DNA from: Inia geoffrensis
Lineage: Eukaryota; Chordata; Mammalia; Artiodactyla; Iniidae
Assembly (NCBI GenBank): GCA_036417435.1
Contig: CM070904.1
Coordinates: 18,148,835 to 18,212,834, forward strand
DNA length: 64,000 nt
Reading direction: 5' to 3'
Shown: piece by piece, positions 1 through 11,735 of the stretch
How positions within the stretch are numbered: the stretch's first letter is position 1
Layout: the number at the start of each line of letters is the position of its first letter
The notes under the pieces: generated by a model
The model's database searches: none
Seen by the model: the letters and a program-made list of their open reading frames with translations, nothing else
What the model was told of the DNA's origin: nothing
Position numbers and translations under genes: made by a program

Positions 1-1390
1 TCAAACTGCTTATGACTGTGTCAAGTCAAACCAAGGCTTATGTTTACATCATGATCCCCATGACAATAAAATTCTTTGGTTTCTTTTAAAACCAAAAGAA
101 AAAATAACTAATTGAAATAGGTCCAGACAAATCACAGATATTGGAATTAGCAGAGGAGCACTTTTTAAAGTGGCTCTGACAAATATGTTGAAGGGTTTTG
201 AAAAACATAAATATTATGAGTGAGCAGATAGGGGGTTCTCAGAAAATTAATGGAGTTCATCATATAAATTAACCCAATGGAAATTCTAGAACTGAAAAAT
301 ATGATACCTGAAATGTAAAATTATCTTATGAGCTTAACAGACGACTGGTACCTGGAGAAGAAACAATCAGTGAACCTCAAGAGAGGAAAATATAAATTAT
401 AAAATTAAAGGACAGAGAGGGGGAAAAAAGCTTAAAAATGAACAGAGCTGAAGTGATTTGTGGGGCATTATATAGTCTAACAGATATGTAATTGGAGTCT
501 CAGAAGGAAGAGAAAACGATTGGCAGAGAAACAAATATTTGAAGAAATGGTGGCTTAAATTTCTTTTCCAAATTTGATTTTTAAAACATCAATCCCTAGA
601 GGAAGCTGAATGAAACCTCAGCAGGCTAAACATAAAGAAAATGACATCTAGATACATCATAGTCAGATTCTTGAAAACCAAAGAAAAAAGAGAAAAATCT
701 TAGAGTAATTCAATGGAGAAAGAAGTCTTTTCAAATACTGATAAGCACAGGGTATCCATATAGAAGAAGAAAATGAACCTCTACGCCTAAATGTAACTAT
801 ACACAATAATTAAATTTATCATCAATAACAGACCTAAGCATAAAAGTTAAATTATAAAGCTTCTTAAAAAATAGGAAAATTTCTACACGCCTTGGGTACG
901 TAAATATTTCTTACAAAGTAAGCCTTAAAAAAAAAGTGTCCATGAACAGTCAGATAGTTTTTTTTTTTTTTAGGCAGATAGATTGAAAAACAACAAACAA
1001 GCCAACCTGTGGTACATCCAATATATTTAAGTCTAACAATAAGAAAGAAAAAGTACAAGTGCACATAGATAAATCCCCAAAACTTTATGCTGCAAGAAGC
1101 CAGAGACAAAAAAGTATGCACTATCTTACTCCAGAAATTTTAGAAAAAATAGGAAAAAATAATCTGTGGTTATAGAAATCAAACAGTAGTTGCCTCTGGG
1201 TGATAGAAAGACTGACTGCAAAGGAAGATGAGGGAACTTTCTTAAACAGCAGAAGTAGTCTATATCATTAAGGGTTCTGAATCACATAGATGCAAGCATC
1301 TGTCAAAACTTGTATGTAACTGCAAAATATCTGTGCATTTTACTGCGTATATTTTATCTCATTTTTTACAAAGGAAAAAAATTACAAATC
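1..1390 (+). mobile_element. Ancient L1 (L1M/HAL1-like) remnant, rearranged
   Basis: Bases 1-760 resemble the ORF1 region of old mammalian L1: wording such as 'gtaattggagtctcagaagg', 'atatttgaagaaatggtggc' and 'acatcatagtcagattc' follows the usual order. About 815-950 resembles the C-terminal half of ORF2, and 1170-1385 resembles the old L1 3' UTR ('gtagttgcctctgggtg', 'gagggaactttctt', 'tctgtgcattttactg'). Most of ORF2 is missing between them. All frames are broken, so it is dead. The 5' end lies outside the window. The L1 assignment is fairly sure, the subfamily is not. Confidence 0.6.
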
Positions 1391-2462
1391 AATCTCATCT
1401 TCTTCTTTAAGCCACATTATCCTCTCCTGACTTCCCCATTTATCTTAATGGCAGCTTTATTCTCAGTCAAAACAGAACTATTGTCATTTTTACACCTGTT
1501 ACCCTTTCCTCCAATATTTCACCATTTTCCAAATTCAAATAATACTATAGTGGTTACCATTTTTGTCCAATAGTTCACTTATAATCTCATTCATTTTGTG
1601 TACAAACCCATTGGTTTTTATTTCCTTATCCACTGTGAGGAAACTAAGATTCAGAGAAATCAAGTCACAAATAGTCCGTCAAGAATCAGCATTTGAATTC
1701 TTGTCTGCCTCTTAATTTTTGCCACCAGTACTTATTACAAAATCCCCCTCACGTCTCTCCCACTTTAAAGCAGTACCCTCAACCAAATATAACGTGGATT
1801 TTGTCCTCAGAGTAGCAAACAAATAAGCAAATAACTGGCTAAGACCATCAAAGACCCCCATGTTAGTAAAGCTGATAGCTGTCCTCTAGCCCACGTCTTA
1901 CTTGACCTCTTGTCTGCATTTATCACTGTTGACGTTTTTCCTACCTAAAGCATACTTCCCTTACTCCTTTTCCCCATGCAAAGTATCCTCCTGGTTTCCC
2001 TCCTTCTCCAGCCATTCCTTCCCCAGTTCATTTGAGTACTCAACCAAGCCTACTCGGTAACAGCATTCCTCGAAATGCCGTTATAGATGCTATGCTCCCT
2101 TTATGCCTCCTATCCTTAGATAATCTTATCCAAACAAAAGGGTTTATCCCTCTCTCCATCCTCTTTCCCGTCCTAAAGAAAGATGATTTCTTCACTTTCT
2201 TAGAGCAGAGTCTGATCATTTTACTTCTCTTCCCAAACATCTTCAACCCTCCCTCTCCCACCGCCAGCCCAAATGATTCCCCCTCTTGATATGAAAACAA
2301 GATCTTCCGAAATGTAGAAGCAACTCAGCTCTCTTAGCCCCGTATCACACTGCTCCTTTTTCTATCATCTAAGACTCAATCACACAGGTTTCTGTACCTT
2401 TCTGTCATCCTTTGTACAGCGTGCCCTGACTTGTGCTATTGCTTCTATCTAGGAAATCTCCC
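1391..2462. other. Stretch without a recognised gene
   Basis: Pyrimidine-rich single-copy-looking DNA. Parts of 1850-2250 have the CT-rich character of decayed LINE sequence, but I could not align them with confidence. The two overlapping 85-86 codon ORFs at 2032-2300 lie on opposite strands of the same bases and have no coding signature. Confidence 0.4.
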
Positions 2463-2472
2463 TAGACCCCAA

Positions 2473-2686
2473 TTTTTTTTTTTTTTTTTTTTTTGCGGTA
2501 CGCGGGCCTCTCACTGTTGTGGCCCCTCCCGTTGCGGAGCACAGGCTGCGGATGCGCAGGCTCAGCGGCCATGGCTCACGGGCCCAGCCGCTCTGCGGCA
2601 TGTGGGATCTTCCTGGACTGGGGCACGAACCCGCGTCCCCTGCCTCGGCAGGTGGACTCTCAACCACTGCGCCACCAGGGAAGCCC
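2473..2686 (-). mobile_element. Short CHR-type SINE (cetacean form)
   Basis: A reverse-complement copy of the short tRNA-derived SINE. The 5' head 'gggcttccctggtggcgc' reads leftwards from 2686 and the poly(A) tail is the T run at 2473-2494. The pol III B-box ('ggttcgtgcccc' in intact copies) is slightly changed here. A 15-bp target-site duplication, tagaccccaattttt, lies at 2463-2477 and 2704-2718. A 17-nt A-rich stretch (2687-2703 on this strand) separates the 5' duplication from the SINE head, which is unusual. Confidence 0.93.
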
Positions 2687-2718
2687 TTTCTTTTTTTTTT
2701 TTTTAGACCCCAATTTTT

Positions 2719-3407
2719 GATCATTACTGTTTTACTTACCTTTGTAAGAACAGAGTGACATAGCTTCCTTGAAACTTTCCTATACTCCTAAAGTCAGTAG
2801 TATCATTTTCCTTCTGTAAAATCCCAGATTATTATATTGTATGGTTTGCACACAAAGATACTGAAGTGGCCAAAAAATCATATGGGGAATTGAGGTGGAA
2901 AAGGGGGTCACGGCCCAAGTTTCAAGTCTTCTCTTACTGTTGGGTAGTAACTGGCATCAGGATGGGTGACAAAGACATTGAGGGAAAATGGATTAACTTT
3001 AGTGCCATGAACTTCAAGAGGAGATAAATATATGGTTTCCTTGAGAATATAAAATCTTTTCCTATGGCTTGAAAATACTAGTAGTACAGAAGAATGGAGA
3101 CTAGTCAAGAGGGCTTCAGAGGAAGTGGTATTCTTGGGGGGGAGCCAATTTTTCATAATTTATATAATTGGAATGTTGAATAAAAATTGTATCTACTCCA
3201 CAGACAAGTCGAATATCTTCATATTTTTTTAATCCAGACAGAAATTTTCATTCCTAATATCTAAAGAGATGGCAACTGAGATTTAAAAAAATAAAATAAA
3301 AACATCTCTACGGAATATGTTCTTGCCAGTAAAACAAAACCAAAACTACTAAAATGTTTTCTTGGGAAACAATTAGCTGCCCTATAATTACTCTGGGTAT
3401 GACTTGT
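2719..3407. other. Unique DNA, nothing recognised
   Basis: AT-rich, no repeat family recognised. The 82-codon minus-strand ORF at 2908-3156 has no recognisable domain and no convincing splice context. Confidence 0.4.
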
Positions 3408-3885
3408 TCTAATCATTCCCCTGTTTAAAATTCCTCACATGGGTCTTTTTGCCTACAAGAGTGAATCCAAACTTGGAAGACTGAATGATGAGGTTTTTCC
3501 ATTTTTGTTACCTAGTCACCTTAGCCTCATCTCCATCATTCACCTACATATTCTTCATGGTCCAACAGTACCATTACTCTTATTTTTTATTCCATGCAAT
3601 TTCCCCACTAGGTGTCACTGCATGGGCTTTTCCCCTTTTCTGGAATGTCGGTACCCTCATTCTTTTCTACCGGGCCAACAGATCTTTTCCTGAACTGAGC
3701 CACCTGAATTAACTGGTAGTCAGTTGTTCATTACACGTACTGTCCTACATTACATTCATTTGTTCGCTTTTCTGACTTGCCTACTAGAATATGATCTCGT
3801 ATACTGCAGCCCCGATTACCCTGTAACCCCAGCAACTAGGACAATGGCTACACGTAGCAAATGTTCAATAAGAATTTCATTCAAA
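3408..3885 (+). mobile_element. L2 LINE 3' end (decayed)
   Basis: The order of motifs follows the mammal-wide L2 3' end: 'aaaattcctcacatgg', a pyrimidine-rich middle with 'ttttctggaatgtc', then 'cctactagaatatgat', 'accccagcaactagga' and 'aaatgttcaataagaa'. ORFs at 3439-3712 are chance frames inside it. Heavily diverged and inactive. Confidence 0.6.
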
Positions 3886-3969
3886 TAATATAATCCACAG
3901 GTTCAAGAGAGCCTGGCAATCGCACAGAAAAATGGCTAAAAGGCCCAAATTGATAGCTTGGCATATTTG

Positions 3970-4150
3970 TATCAAGTCATGACTTACTGATTTTGTGACT
4001 CTGGAAAGTTAACTTCTGTCAGCCTCAATTTTATCACTTGGGGAAAAAAGGAAAATGGAGATAATAATACTCTGTGGAATAACCGTAAAGACATGAGATG
4101 ATTTGTATAAAATGCATAGCATATTTTCTGTCATATAGTGAACACTCAAA
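3970..4150 (+). mobile_element. MIR SINE fragment
   Basis: The segment follows the MIR core: 'ttttgtgactctggaaagtt', then 'cagcctcaattttatcactt', 'gagataataata' and a 3' part ending near 'tagtgaacactc'. Strand refers to the tRNA-head-first orientation. Confidence 0.65.
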
Positions 4151-5249
4151 CTCTAGCTGTGATTATTTGTACTACTACAAAATTAACACCCCAAAATAGA
4201 GAGGAAATACTACGAAGATTCATGATACACCCATGGAAAAAGAGCTCCATGCGTTTTTATTATCTCTGAGCTCTCAATGCTCATATATTTATGGTTACTT
4301 GAGGTTGTTACAGTAAATTTAGTAGCTATCCAAGCCTCTAAAAATTTAGACTAAAGGATGCCTAGTTTTTCTTTTCAAAGACCCTGCAAATTTCCATTTC
4401 CTTCAGACAACCAAAAGTTTAAGACTGCCATAATGTCACCACGAATATACACCAGTAGGAGAGGGTCTAGCTATGGAACAGCATGTAGGAGAGAGGATGG
4501 AGAAATATGAAACAGGTATAAAAACATACATAATTCATATAAATGGCCCAATAAATGTAGCAGTTTCTCCATAATTTTCAAGAAATAGCTGAGAGGAAAA
4601 GCAGTGGCTTAAAAAGTTGCGTACTTTCAAGTTGGGTTTGATTCACTCACAAGTGACTTTTGTATGTATGCCTCCGAAACTGGGGAACTCAGGAGTTATT
4701 CCTGAAGGGCTGGTAGTGGAATGCCTCTTAGCTTTGTGAATAGGTATAAAAATACCAAGGAATTTCATCCTCAAATGACATTTCTGAATTGATTTCCTAC
4801 TAATAGCAACACTTGGCAAACTGTTCTGGGCCTATTCACTGATGAAATCTCCTCCTCTTATCAAACTCTAGTTGAAAGCACAGATAACGATCCAGGATCA
4901 TGCGGGGGACATGTAGGTCATCCATCTCTCCAGGTGTCTGAGGTAGTACACTTGATTCTTCTTGGGTCATAGAAAAGCTATTTATTTAGGCTACAATGTC
5001 TCTGCTCTGCACGGAAGTGCTTTCACTGAGATTCATTTGGAATGCATGCCCCAGCATCTAGCAACTATCTCATCTGTGACTATTTGAAAGGTCACTAGCT
5101 GAATGGCTTACTCCTCCCCGACCCTTTACCTCAGACCGCCTGCGTTGGCTTTCACCTTTTGTGATGACAAAAATATTAGTAAAAATCAAAGCCTTCTGTC
5201 ATTAAAATAACCAAGATTAATCAGAACATAGTTATGGTAAAAATGCCCT
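4151..5249. other. Unique DNA, nothing recognised
   Basis: No repeat, RNA gene or coding exon could be recognised. It is transposon-poor. Confidence 0.4.
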
Positions 5250-5435
5250 TCATGAGGTACCAGTTGTTTGAGCACCCTCATCATAGGCTCTCCAAGCCTC
5301 TCTTTTTCTATAATTTGCTATTTTCCTTCCTTTCGGTGACAGGTTTTTGATAAGGTTGGTTGGATCGTTTGTTTCAACTGTGAACATGATTCCTACAGCA
5401 TTCCTCAGCTCCAGAACCATATTCCTCATGAAATC
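5250..5435 (-). CDS. Candidate terminal coding exon, gene unknown
   Basis: On the minus strand the sequence 'cttctcagttgcag' ends in an AG acceptor just upstream of base 5435. From there a 61-codon frame runs to a TGA stop at 5252-5250. The encoded peptide starts DFMRNMVLELRNAVG and ends YDEGAQTTGTS; it has a mixed hydrophobic start and a basic middle (SPKGRKIANYRKREAWR), more protein-like than the low-complexity ORFs elsewhere in the window. I do not recognise the family. The pyrimidine tract before the AG is weak, no partner exon was found, and a pseudogene or chance frame is possible. A start at the upstream TTG (5441) is not credible as a eukaryotic start. Confidence 0.2.
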   Translation of the reverse strand, partial: DFMRNMVLELRNAVGIMFTVETNDPTNLIKNLSPKGRKIANYRKREAWRAYDEGAQTTGTS

Positions 5436-6278
5436 CTGCAACTGAGAAGCATAGCTTTATTAAGACTAAGGACTGGATTCAGTTATCTCAATTCGAGAGC
5501 CCCATCCTAATTTCCTTGCTTTCATTACATCCTCTAAGCACCAAAATTATCTAGAAATGCTGACCTCCCCCAAATAAATTCAGATGACCAAGCCGTTTCC
5601 CCAAATGCCAATGAAGCATATTCCCTTATATAAAGTAAAGGGAAAACAAGAGGCAAACAAGAGGGGGCAGATGTCTGAGCACAGGCAGGGACACAGCAGC
5701 CTCAGCTCATAATCTGGAAAGTGCCCTTGAGGCAGGACTGCTTGCATTCCCCTTTCTGTCACCAGAAGGCACAAGTCTTTCACCTCTAGTTTCAACATTC
5801 TAAAACGAAAGCAAGGGGCTGGCACTCTGAAGAGGAAACCCACCCTATTACAAAAAGTGAGTATATGTTTTCCCTACGTACTTCTCAAATAATTAAAATA
5901 AATTAAATTTTCTATCATCCTCTGATTCGGTTTCTCAGCACTGTCTGCCTGCACTACTACTATCACTGAGGGGACTATGTTTAAAGTCTCTAGTATCACT
6001 TTCCCTAAAAACATCAACCAATGTTGCCTGAGTTGAGTTCTCTTCCTAATTCATTGGCAAAGTGATGCTTTAGTTAACAACCTCCTTGGTCACAGTTCTC
6101 TGAAGTCAGCATTAATTAAAAAGAGGTCGGGACCATTTTGAGCCTCCTTAGTCTGGGTGGGCAGACAAAAAGAAAATCTCTCATTTGTTAGGGATTGGAT
6201 CTGGGACTTGCTGAGGAGATAATCAAATTTGAAAGAGACACTAAAAGGAAAGGAGGGGCTGCTGACCAAAGACAAGTA
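5436..6278. other. Unique DNA, nothing recognised
   Basis: No repeat or RNA gene recognised. ORFs of 85-87 codons at 5580-5843 and 6090-6347 (minus) carry no recognisable motif. Confidence 0.4.
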
Positions 6279-6746
6279 CAAAAGGTCCCAACTTACAGTG
6301 GTTTCATTAGGGTTTTCCAAGTTTACAATGGTGCAAAGGCCATACACATTCAGGAGAAACTGTACTTTGAATTTTGATCCTTTCCTGGGCTAGAAATATG
6401 CACTATGGCACTCTCTGCAGATCCCATTCAGCTATGTGACCTCAAGGGTAAACAACCCATACGCTTACAGCCATTCTGTACACGTACAACCATTCTATTT
6501 TTCATTTTCAGTACAGTATTCAATAAATTACATGAGATATTCAACACTTTATTATAAAATAGCCTTTATGTTAGATGATTTTGCTCAACTGTAGGCTGAT
6601 ATAAGTTTTCTGAGCACGTTTAGGGCAGGCTAGGCTAAGTGATGATGTTCGGTAGGTTAGGAGTACTAAACGCATTTTCGACTCAAGATTTTCGACTTAC
6701 GATGGGTTTAGTGGGACATACCCCACCGTAAATCGAGGATGATCTG
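6279..6746 (+). mobile_element. Tigger-like DNA transposon relic (non-autonomous)
   Basis: The ends are related inverted repeats: 'caacttacagtgg' on the left and 'cgacttacgatgggttta' with 'cgtaaatcgaggatgatctg' on the right. Between them are phrases of a known mammalian DNA-transposon family ('gctcaactgtaggctgat', 'tgagcacgtttagggcaggc', 'gatgatgttcggtaggttag'). I place it in the TcMar-Tigger group from memory; the exact subfamily was not determined. A TA dinucleotide sits at the left border (6277-6278), but the right TA is decayed. Confidence 0.55.
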
Positions 6747-8900
6747 AACAAGAATCAGCGTCAGCACTGAGGGTTCAGCTGTGATGGGGGCAGCTCGGCC
6801 TACCTGCCTTATGACTTTGCCTCTCTTCCCCTATATCCTTCTCATTGCCGCTGTAACCTTTGTTCCAAAAGGCAAGTCTGAAACATCAACACTCTTTAAA
6901 GGCTGTCAATTACAAGGAAGAGAATATTCTGACTCCTCACTGGGACCTAAAAGGTCCTTCCCAATCTGGCCTCTGCAGACCTCACCCCGTTCTAATCCTA
7001 AGAGACTAGGGCAGGTCCTGACATATGTCATGATGCCTCACGCCACTGACCATTCCGCTTCCTCGGCAGGGGACGCTTCCTCATTGCATACCTGGATGTT
7101 GCCTGATTGACATGCATTTATTCTTCAGAACTTATTTCCTGACATCCCCAAATAGAGATGACTATTTTTTGTGTGTGTGTTCCACTCTATGTAAGGAAGT
7201 TTTAGAGCCAATGGTTAAACACACTATTATTAAAAAGTAAATTCTATAAAATTATACTTAAATAAATTATATTAAAAACTAAATTGAGAAATGCTCAAAG
7301 CTCATCACTTCCTAGATATTTTACTACATTTTACTATCATATATGCTTTGGAGTTCTTTATTTCTATTTTATATGTATGTTGGAAATACTATAAATGACA
7401 TGCCACTGTGAATCCCTTTCTGTCTCTCTGATCAGTGACATCCTGTTAGTAGCTTGAAATCAGCCATGATGGAAATATTGACAAACCATGGGAATTGACA
7501 AATACTACACATCAGGGCTTTCTTGTTGTCATATTGATTGTGTAGACTTAAGAAAATGGTTGACAAAATGTTAATAATGCAGATTAAATTTAAAATTCAC
7601 CATGTCCCTAGATGTTGCATTATGAATAACACAAAAAAATTGAAAACAGTCTTTCAGGATTTGAAAATTGTTATACAAATGAGAAAAGTTGCTCTGTTAT
7701 TGATGACTAAGAGAAGTGTTGACATGCATCTTTGTTGTTTCCCTTTCATTTTACTTGTTAACAAAAATCAAAACATCAGCTGTTATTCATGTTGGAACTG
7801 TACTTGTTTGTCACTTGCAACCATCAGTTGGCTGTAGATACAAGAGGTCAGCCTAAATCCAGTGTAGGCATTCTTTGAGGGGCTATTAGTTATGTAAAGT
7901 TTAAAATAAAGAACATTGTGTATTTTGTTATTATTATTTGTAAATTACATGCTCCGCCTTCTTTAAATCAGTAATATTTATAATAAGCTTATGTACGTGT
8001 TTGCATTCATATTTTTACCCTCCCAGAAGGCTGGTTGTTAAATATTTCCTAGTACACCACTTCATGTGCTTATCTCCCCCAGGAGACTGGAAGTTTTAGT
8101 TTGTTTATTTGCTTTTTAAGAGTTAGGAAAATGTCTGAATCATCATCAAGTCTTCAGCACCTATTGGATACCCAGTAGTTACTTTATAAATGCTTGTTGA
8201 CTTGTGTTAAAAGGAGGATGGTATTCCTGACTCTTCAGGTTTGTAGGACCTCTCCAAATTCAGAGAGACTGGCATGTTTCTCACCTGGGCCAAGGTGACT
8301 GGGGAGCAATAGACTAATTATTCTGTCTAAATAGACAGGAACAGAGGAAGAAAAAGGGTGTCTGGCCAAAGCATCAATATTCCAGAATACATACCTATAA
8401 TTCTTTCATTAATTTTACGTTTGAAAACTGTGTCATCAGAAGACCCATTGAATACAATGTATTGGTCTGATAGACTGAAATTGTTTTTAGAGTCTGTAGT
8501 AAGTGCAGTTACGTCATTGGAAGCACATTCTCCACCCATTCCCCCACACCCATAGGTTTATATATTACATACACTTAACGTTAATACTTTCTTAGGGGAA
8601 AAGAGCTGAAAACATATGCATGCCAAAACATAACCTGTAGTGTTACTTAAAATCATAAAAACGTTCGCTTTAACTGCAGAATTCACATTGTAACTGTGTT
8701 TGTCCCCATTTGGCTTAGGACAGAAAACAGAAATCGCTCTTAGTAGAAAGGGAGTCAACAAAGAGCTTCAGGCACTTACATTATGCTTGAGGCACAGGGA
8801 AGCATCATCCTATAAGCTGGGCCTTCAGGAATGATCCAGAACTTCGTAGAACTGACCTACTTGAGGGGTTTTCCTCTGCTACAAGCCACCACCTGGATTA
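6747..8900. other. Mostly unique DNA; weak L2-like traces
   Basis: Bases 6900-7130 have the CT-rich pattern of an L2 body, and 8085-8205 resembles an L2 tail ('cacctattggatacccagta', 'ttataaatgcttgttgac'), both weak. A 99-codon ORF at 7538-7837 is followed by AATAAA near 7905, but no family was recognised and its composition is AT-driven. Confidence 0.35.
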
Positions 8901-10519
8901 GACTTATAGTGATGCCTGGATCAAGAAATTGCCACCGCCCTGAAAACCCACAAAATTTACAGAATGTTCACTAGTAAGGGCTACTATAAAATTTTACATC
9001 TCCAGTTTCTGTAAACAGCCCAAAGAAGCAGGGAAGTGACCTCTGCCTTACTTCCAAACGGCACAGATGTACCTAACTGGCAGAATCGAGTTCACATCCA
9101 GAGTCATAGCTTCGAAGGAGAATGGGAAATGTGAATTTTAGATTTCCCACTTCCATGAAATAGGAAAACACAATAGAAAGAGATGGGTTGGATGCTGTGT
9201 GTGAGCCAACAATAAACAACAAAAATCCCTAACTGGTCAGTTTCTGCTCTCAGCCAGATGGTTATGGAGACTATATCCTTCAAACTGTACAACACCACAA
9301 CTAACCACTGTGCCACTTATTCTTCCAAAGTGATGTTTGGCTGAAATAAAATAACTAACAGACTCTTTACCTAGAAAAAAGTCTTAAAATATGATCATGA
9401 TCATTGAAAATATTGCATGCATTTTGTATTCTGCTTTTATTTTCACTTAAAATTATGTCATAAGACTTTCACTATATCAATAAAACATTTTCATAAACAT
9501 TTGCAAAGGATACCTAATATGCCATTTTGTGACTATCCTATATTATACTTAACCATTTGTCTTTTGCTAGTCATATAGGTAAGTTACAATTTTCCACAAA
9601 TGCTAATGATTTTGTGAGCAACATCTTTGTGGGTAATATCTGCCGTCCACTCCAATTATTTTGTTAGGATAGATTATCAGCCTTCTCTTTAAAAAAAAAA
9701 AAGGGGGTTCTTATTTACTGGCTCACCAAATCTAGGGCTCCTTATTTGTTCTGTAAATGGGACAAAAGTAGAACTACATTGTTTTAGAAGGAATAGGGGG
9801 GAAAGTCAGCAGTATATTATTTGTGCTAAAATAGCACAGCTTCTAAAACACCTGGGACCTTGTTTAGAGACATTACATTAAAGCACAGATTGCAGTAAAT
9901 GTTGATTCATTCTGACTTGTGTTTTAGGCCTATAATCTTGATGTAATAAATCAACATGTTTCTTATTTAAAATGATACTTAATCATTAGAAACTAGTACT
10001 GGCAAATACTATTGTTTATTTTCCTAAAGACAACACCTGTTTCTAATATTTTTAGTTTAAATCAAGTCACTAAATATGTGCTTCCCCACCATGCAAAATT
10101 CTGGTGCCATCACAAATGTGTAAAATAATGTCCCTAAATTCCAAGAATTTACAGTGTTTTGGAGGAGTGAGCAAATTGCTTTGTTGCTCTATTTTAAACC
10201 TGCATTTTGTTCTAAGTTTTTCTTTAAATCTGAGTGGGAATGGAGTTGGGTGAGAGCACAAAAGATTCCCTTTAGAATCTCTAGACTGTAAACTCCTCAA
10301 GGACTGGGGATTTATTTCAAATTTAAATTGGTATGTCTATTACTTAGTTTGCAACTTGATAAATATGGATTGGATAATTGAATGACCAAATGGGTAGTAA
10401 ATAAATGAATCCACTCTGGCTGTACTCTCTATGACAGAAAATCAGTTCAAAAAATGGTCAAAGACCTATGTGGCTTAGTAACTAGACAAATTATACTGAA
10501 CTTACAGACATTTAACAAG
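8901..10519. other. Unique DNA with two old-repeat traces
   Basis: About 9400-9690 ('cattttcataaacatttgca', 'gtgagcaacatctttgtg') resembles an old L1-type 3' sequence that also appears, more diverged, at 58680-58975. About 10280-10390 resembles an L2 tail ('tagactgtaaactcctcaag'). Nothing else is recognised. Confidence 0.35.
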
Positions 10520-10735
10520 AACTTAACTGAAGTCTGTTATAAGCCCTGTACATGGTGTACTTCATTTACTATTCATAACTACTTTAAATGGTCAGTTCAA
10601 TTATGTTTCCCAATTTATACATAAGAAAAATAAGGCTTATGATTGATTTGCCCAAATTATGCAGTGAGTAAGAAGTGAAGTGGAGATGCCAAGCCCCACT
10701 ATGTTCTCAATCAGTATACTAGGTTGTCTCCTATA
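10520..10735 (-). mobile_element. MIR SINE fragment
   Basis: Reads as the reverse complement of MIR: 'ttcatttactattcataact', 'cccaatttatacataagaaa', 'ttgcccaaattatgcagtga', 'gtggagatgccaagccc'. Confidence 0.65.
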
Positions 10736-11157
10736 GATTATATAACAAATATCAAGAGTGGATACGGGGTAAGATTTTATAGCAAGTGAATAAAACAGTG
10801 TTTAAATGCTATGACCTCCTGCATGTCTTTTCATGACAGAGTTACATCATTTTCAAGTTTCTATGTGTCCTTTTGGTAGGAAACCCACTATTACCATTTG
10901 AGGTCCTACCAACTTTGAACTTCCCCCAAATGTTAAAGGCATACTCTGTCCCAAAGTGTTCAGAACTTGAACACAAAGCCAAGAGAAAACCCAGTTCTGT
11001 TGGTAATCACTGCCTTTGCCTCTAACTGGTACACCATGTTGCTGTTGAAATGGTATAGTTTTCTATCTGTCATGAATGTCCACTCTGCAGTGATGCTTTG
11101 TTGATCTGAATACCTGCCAGCTTGAGAGGGTTGCTTCTCACTTGAGTTTGAGTTTAT
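10736..11157. other. Unique DNA, nothing recognised
   Basis: No coding, RNA or repeat signal recognised. Confidence 0.4.
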
Positions 11158-11735
11158 ATCTCAGTGGTAGGCAGAATTCTAAATGGTTCCCCAAATGCCT
11201 GGACCCTGATGTACCTATGCCTACCCCCCAGTTATTCAACTAACACTAATATAGGTATTGCTGTGAAGGGATTTTGAAGATGTAATTAAGGTCCCCAGAC
11301 AATTGATTTTAAGATTGAAAGAGAGCCAGGTAGAGCTGGTCTAATCTCATGAGCCCTGTAAGTTTGAGTCTAGTGGTCAGAGATAAGTAAGTCAAAAAGA
11401 TTAGAAGAATGAGAGATTCAAGAGGAGGGAGATGAAGGTAGAAAGACACAGGGTATAGAATTCAGGGACTCTCCAAAAGCTGAGAGCAGCCCCCACGGAA
11501 CTGGGGAACTCAGTCCTACAGCCCCAAGAAACTGGATTCTGTCAAACACTGAATGGGCTTGGGGGCGGCCTCCTCTCCAGAGCCTCCAGAGAAGCCGGCT
11601 CCTGATTTTAGCTTTGTTATACCCTGAACAGAGAACCCAGCTATCAGTACCAGACTGTGGGTTCTTAAATACACATTGATTCAAGCAGATAACTGTGTAG
11701 TATCTGTTACACAGCAATAGAAAACCAATACAAGT
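11158..11735 (+). mobile_element. Old LTR-like mammalian repeat
   Basis: The start 'ggtaggcagaattctaaatg', the middle 'gaagatgtaattaaggtcc', 'ctcctctccagagcctccag' and the end 'acacagcaatagaaaacc' follow a common mammalian LTR-type repeat that I believe is ERVL/MaLR-related. The class is from memory. No internal retroviral coding sequence is present, so it would be a solitary relic. The 99-codon minus ORF at 11418-11717 is inside it and is not a gene. Confidence 0.5.

Noticed and set aside
7538..7950. 99-codon ORF followed by AATAAA as a processed gene
   Set aside because: No homology recognised, no poly(A) tract after the signal and no duplication; AT-rich chance frame is more likely.
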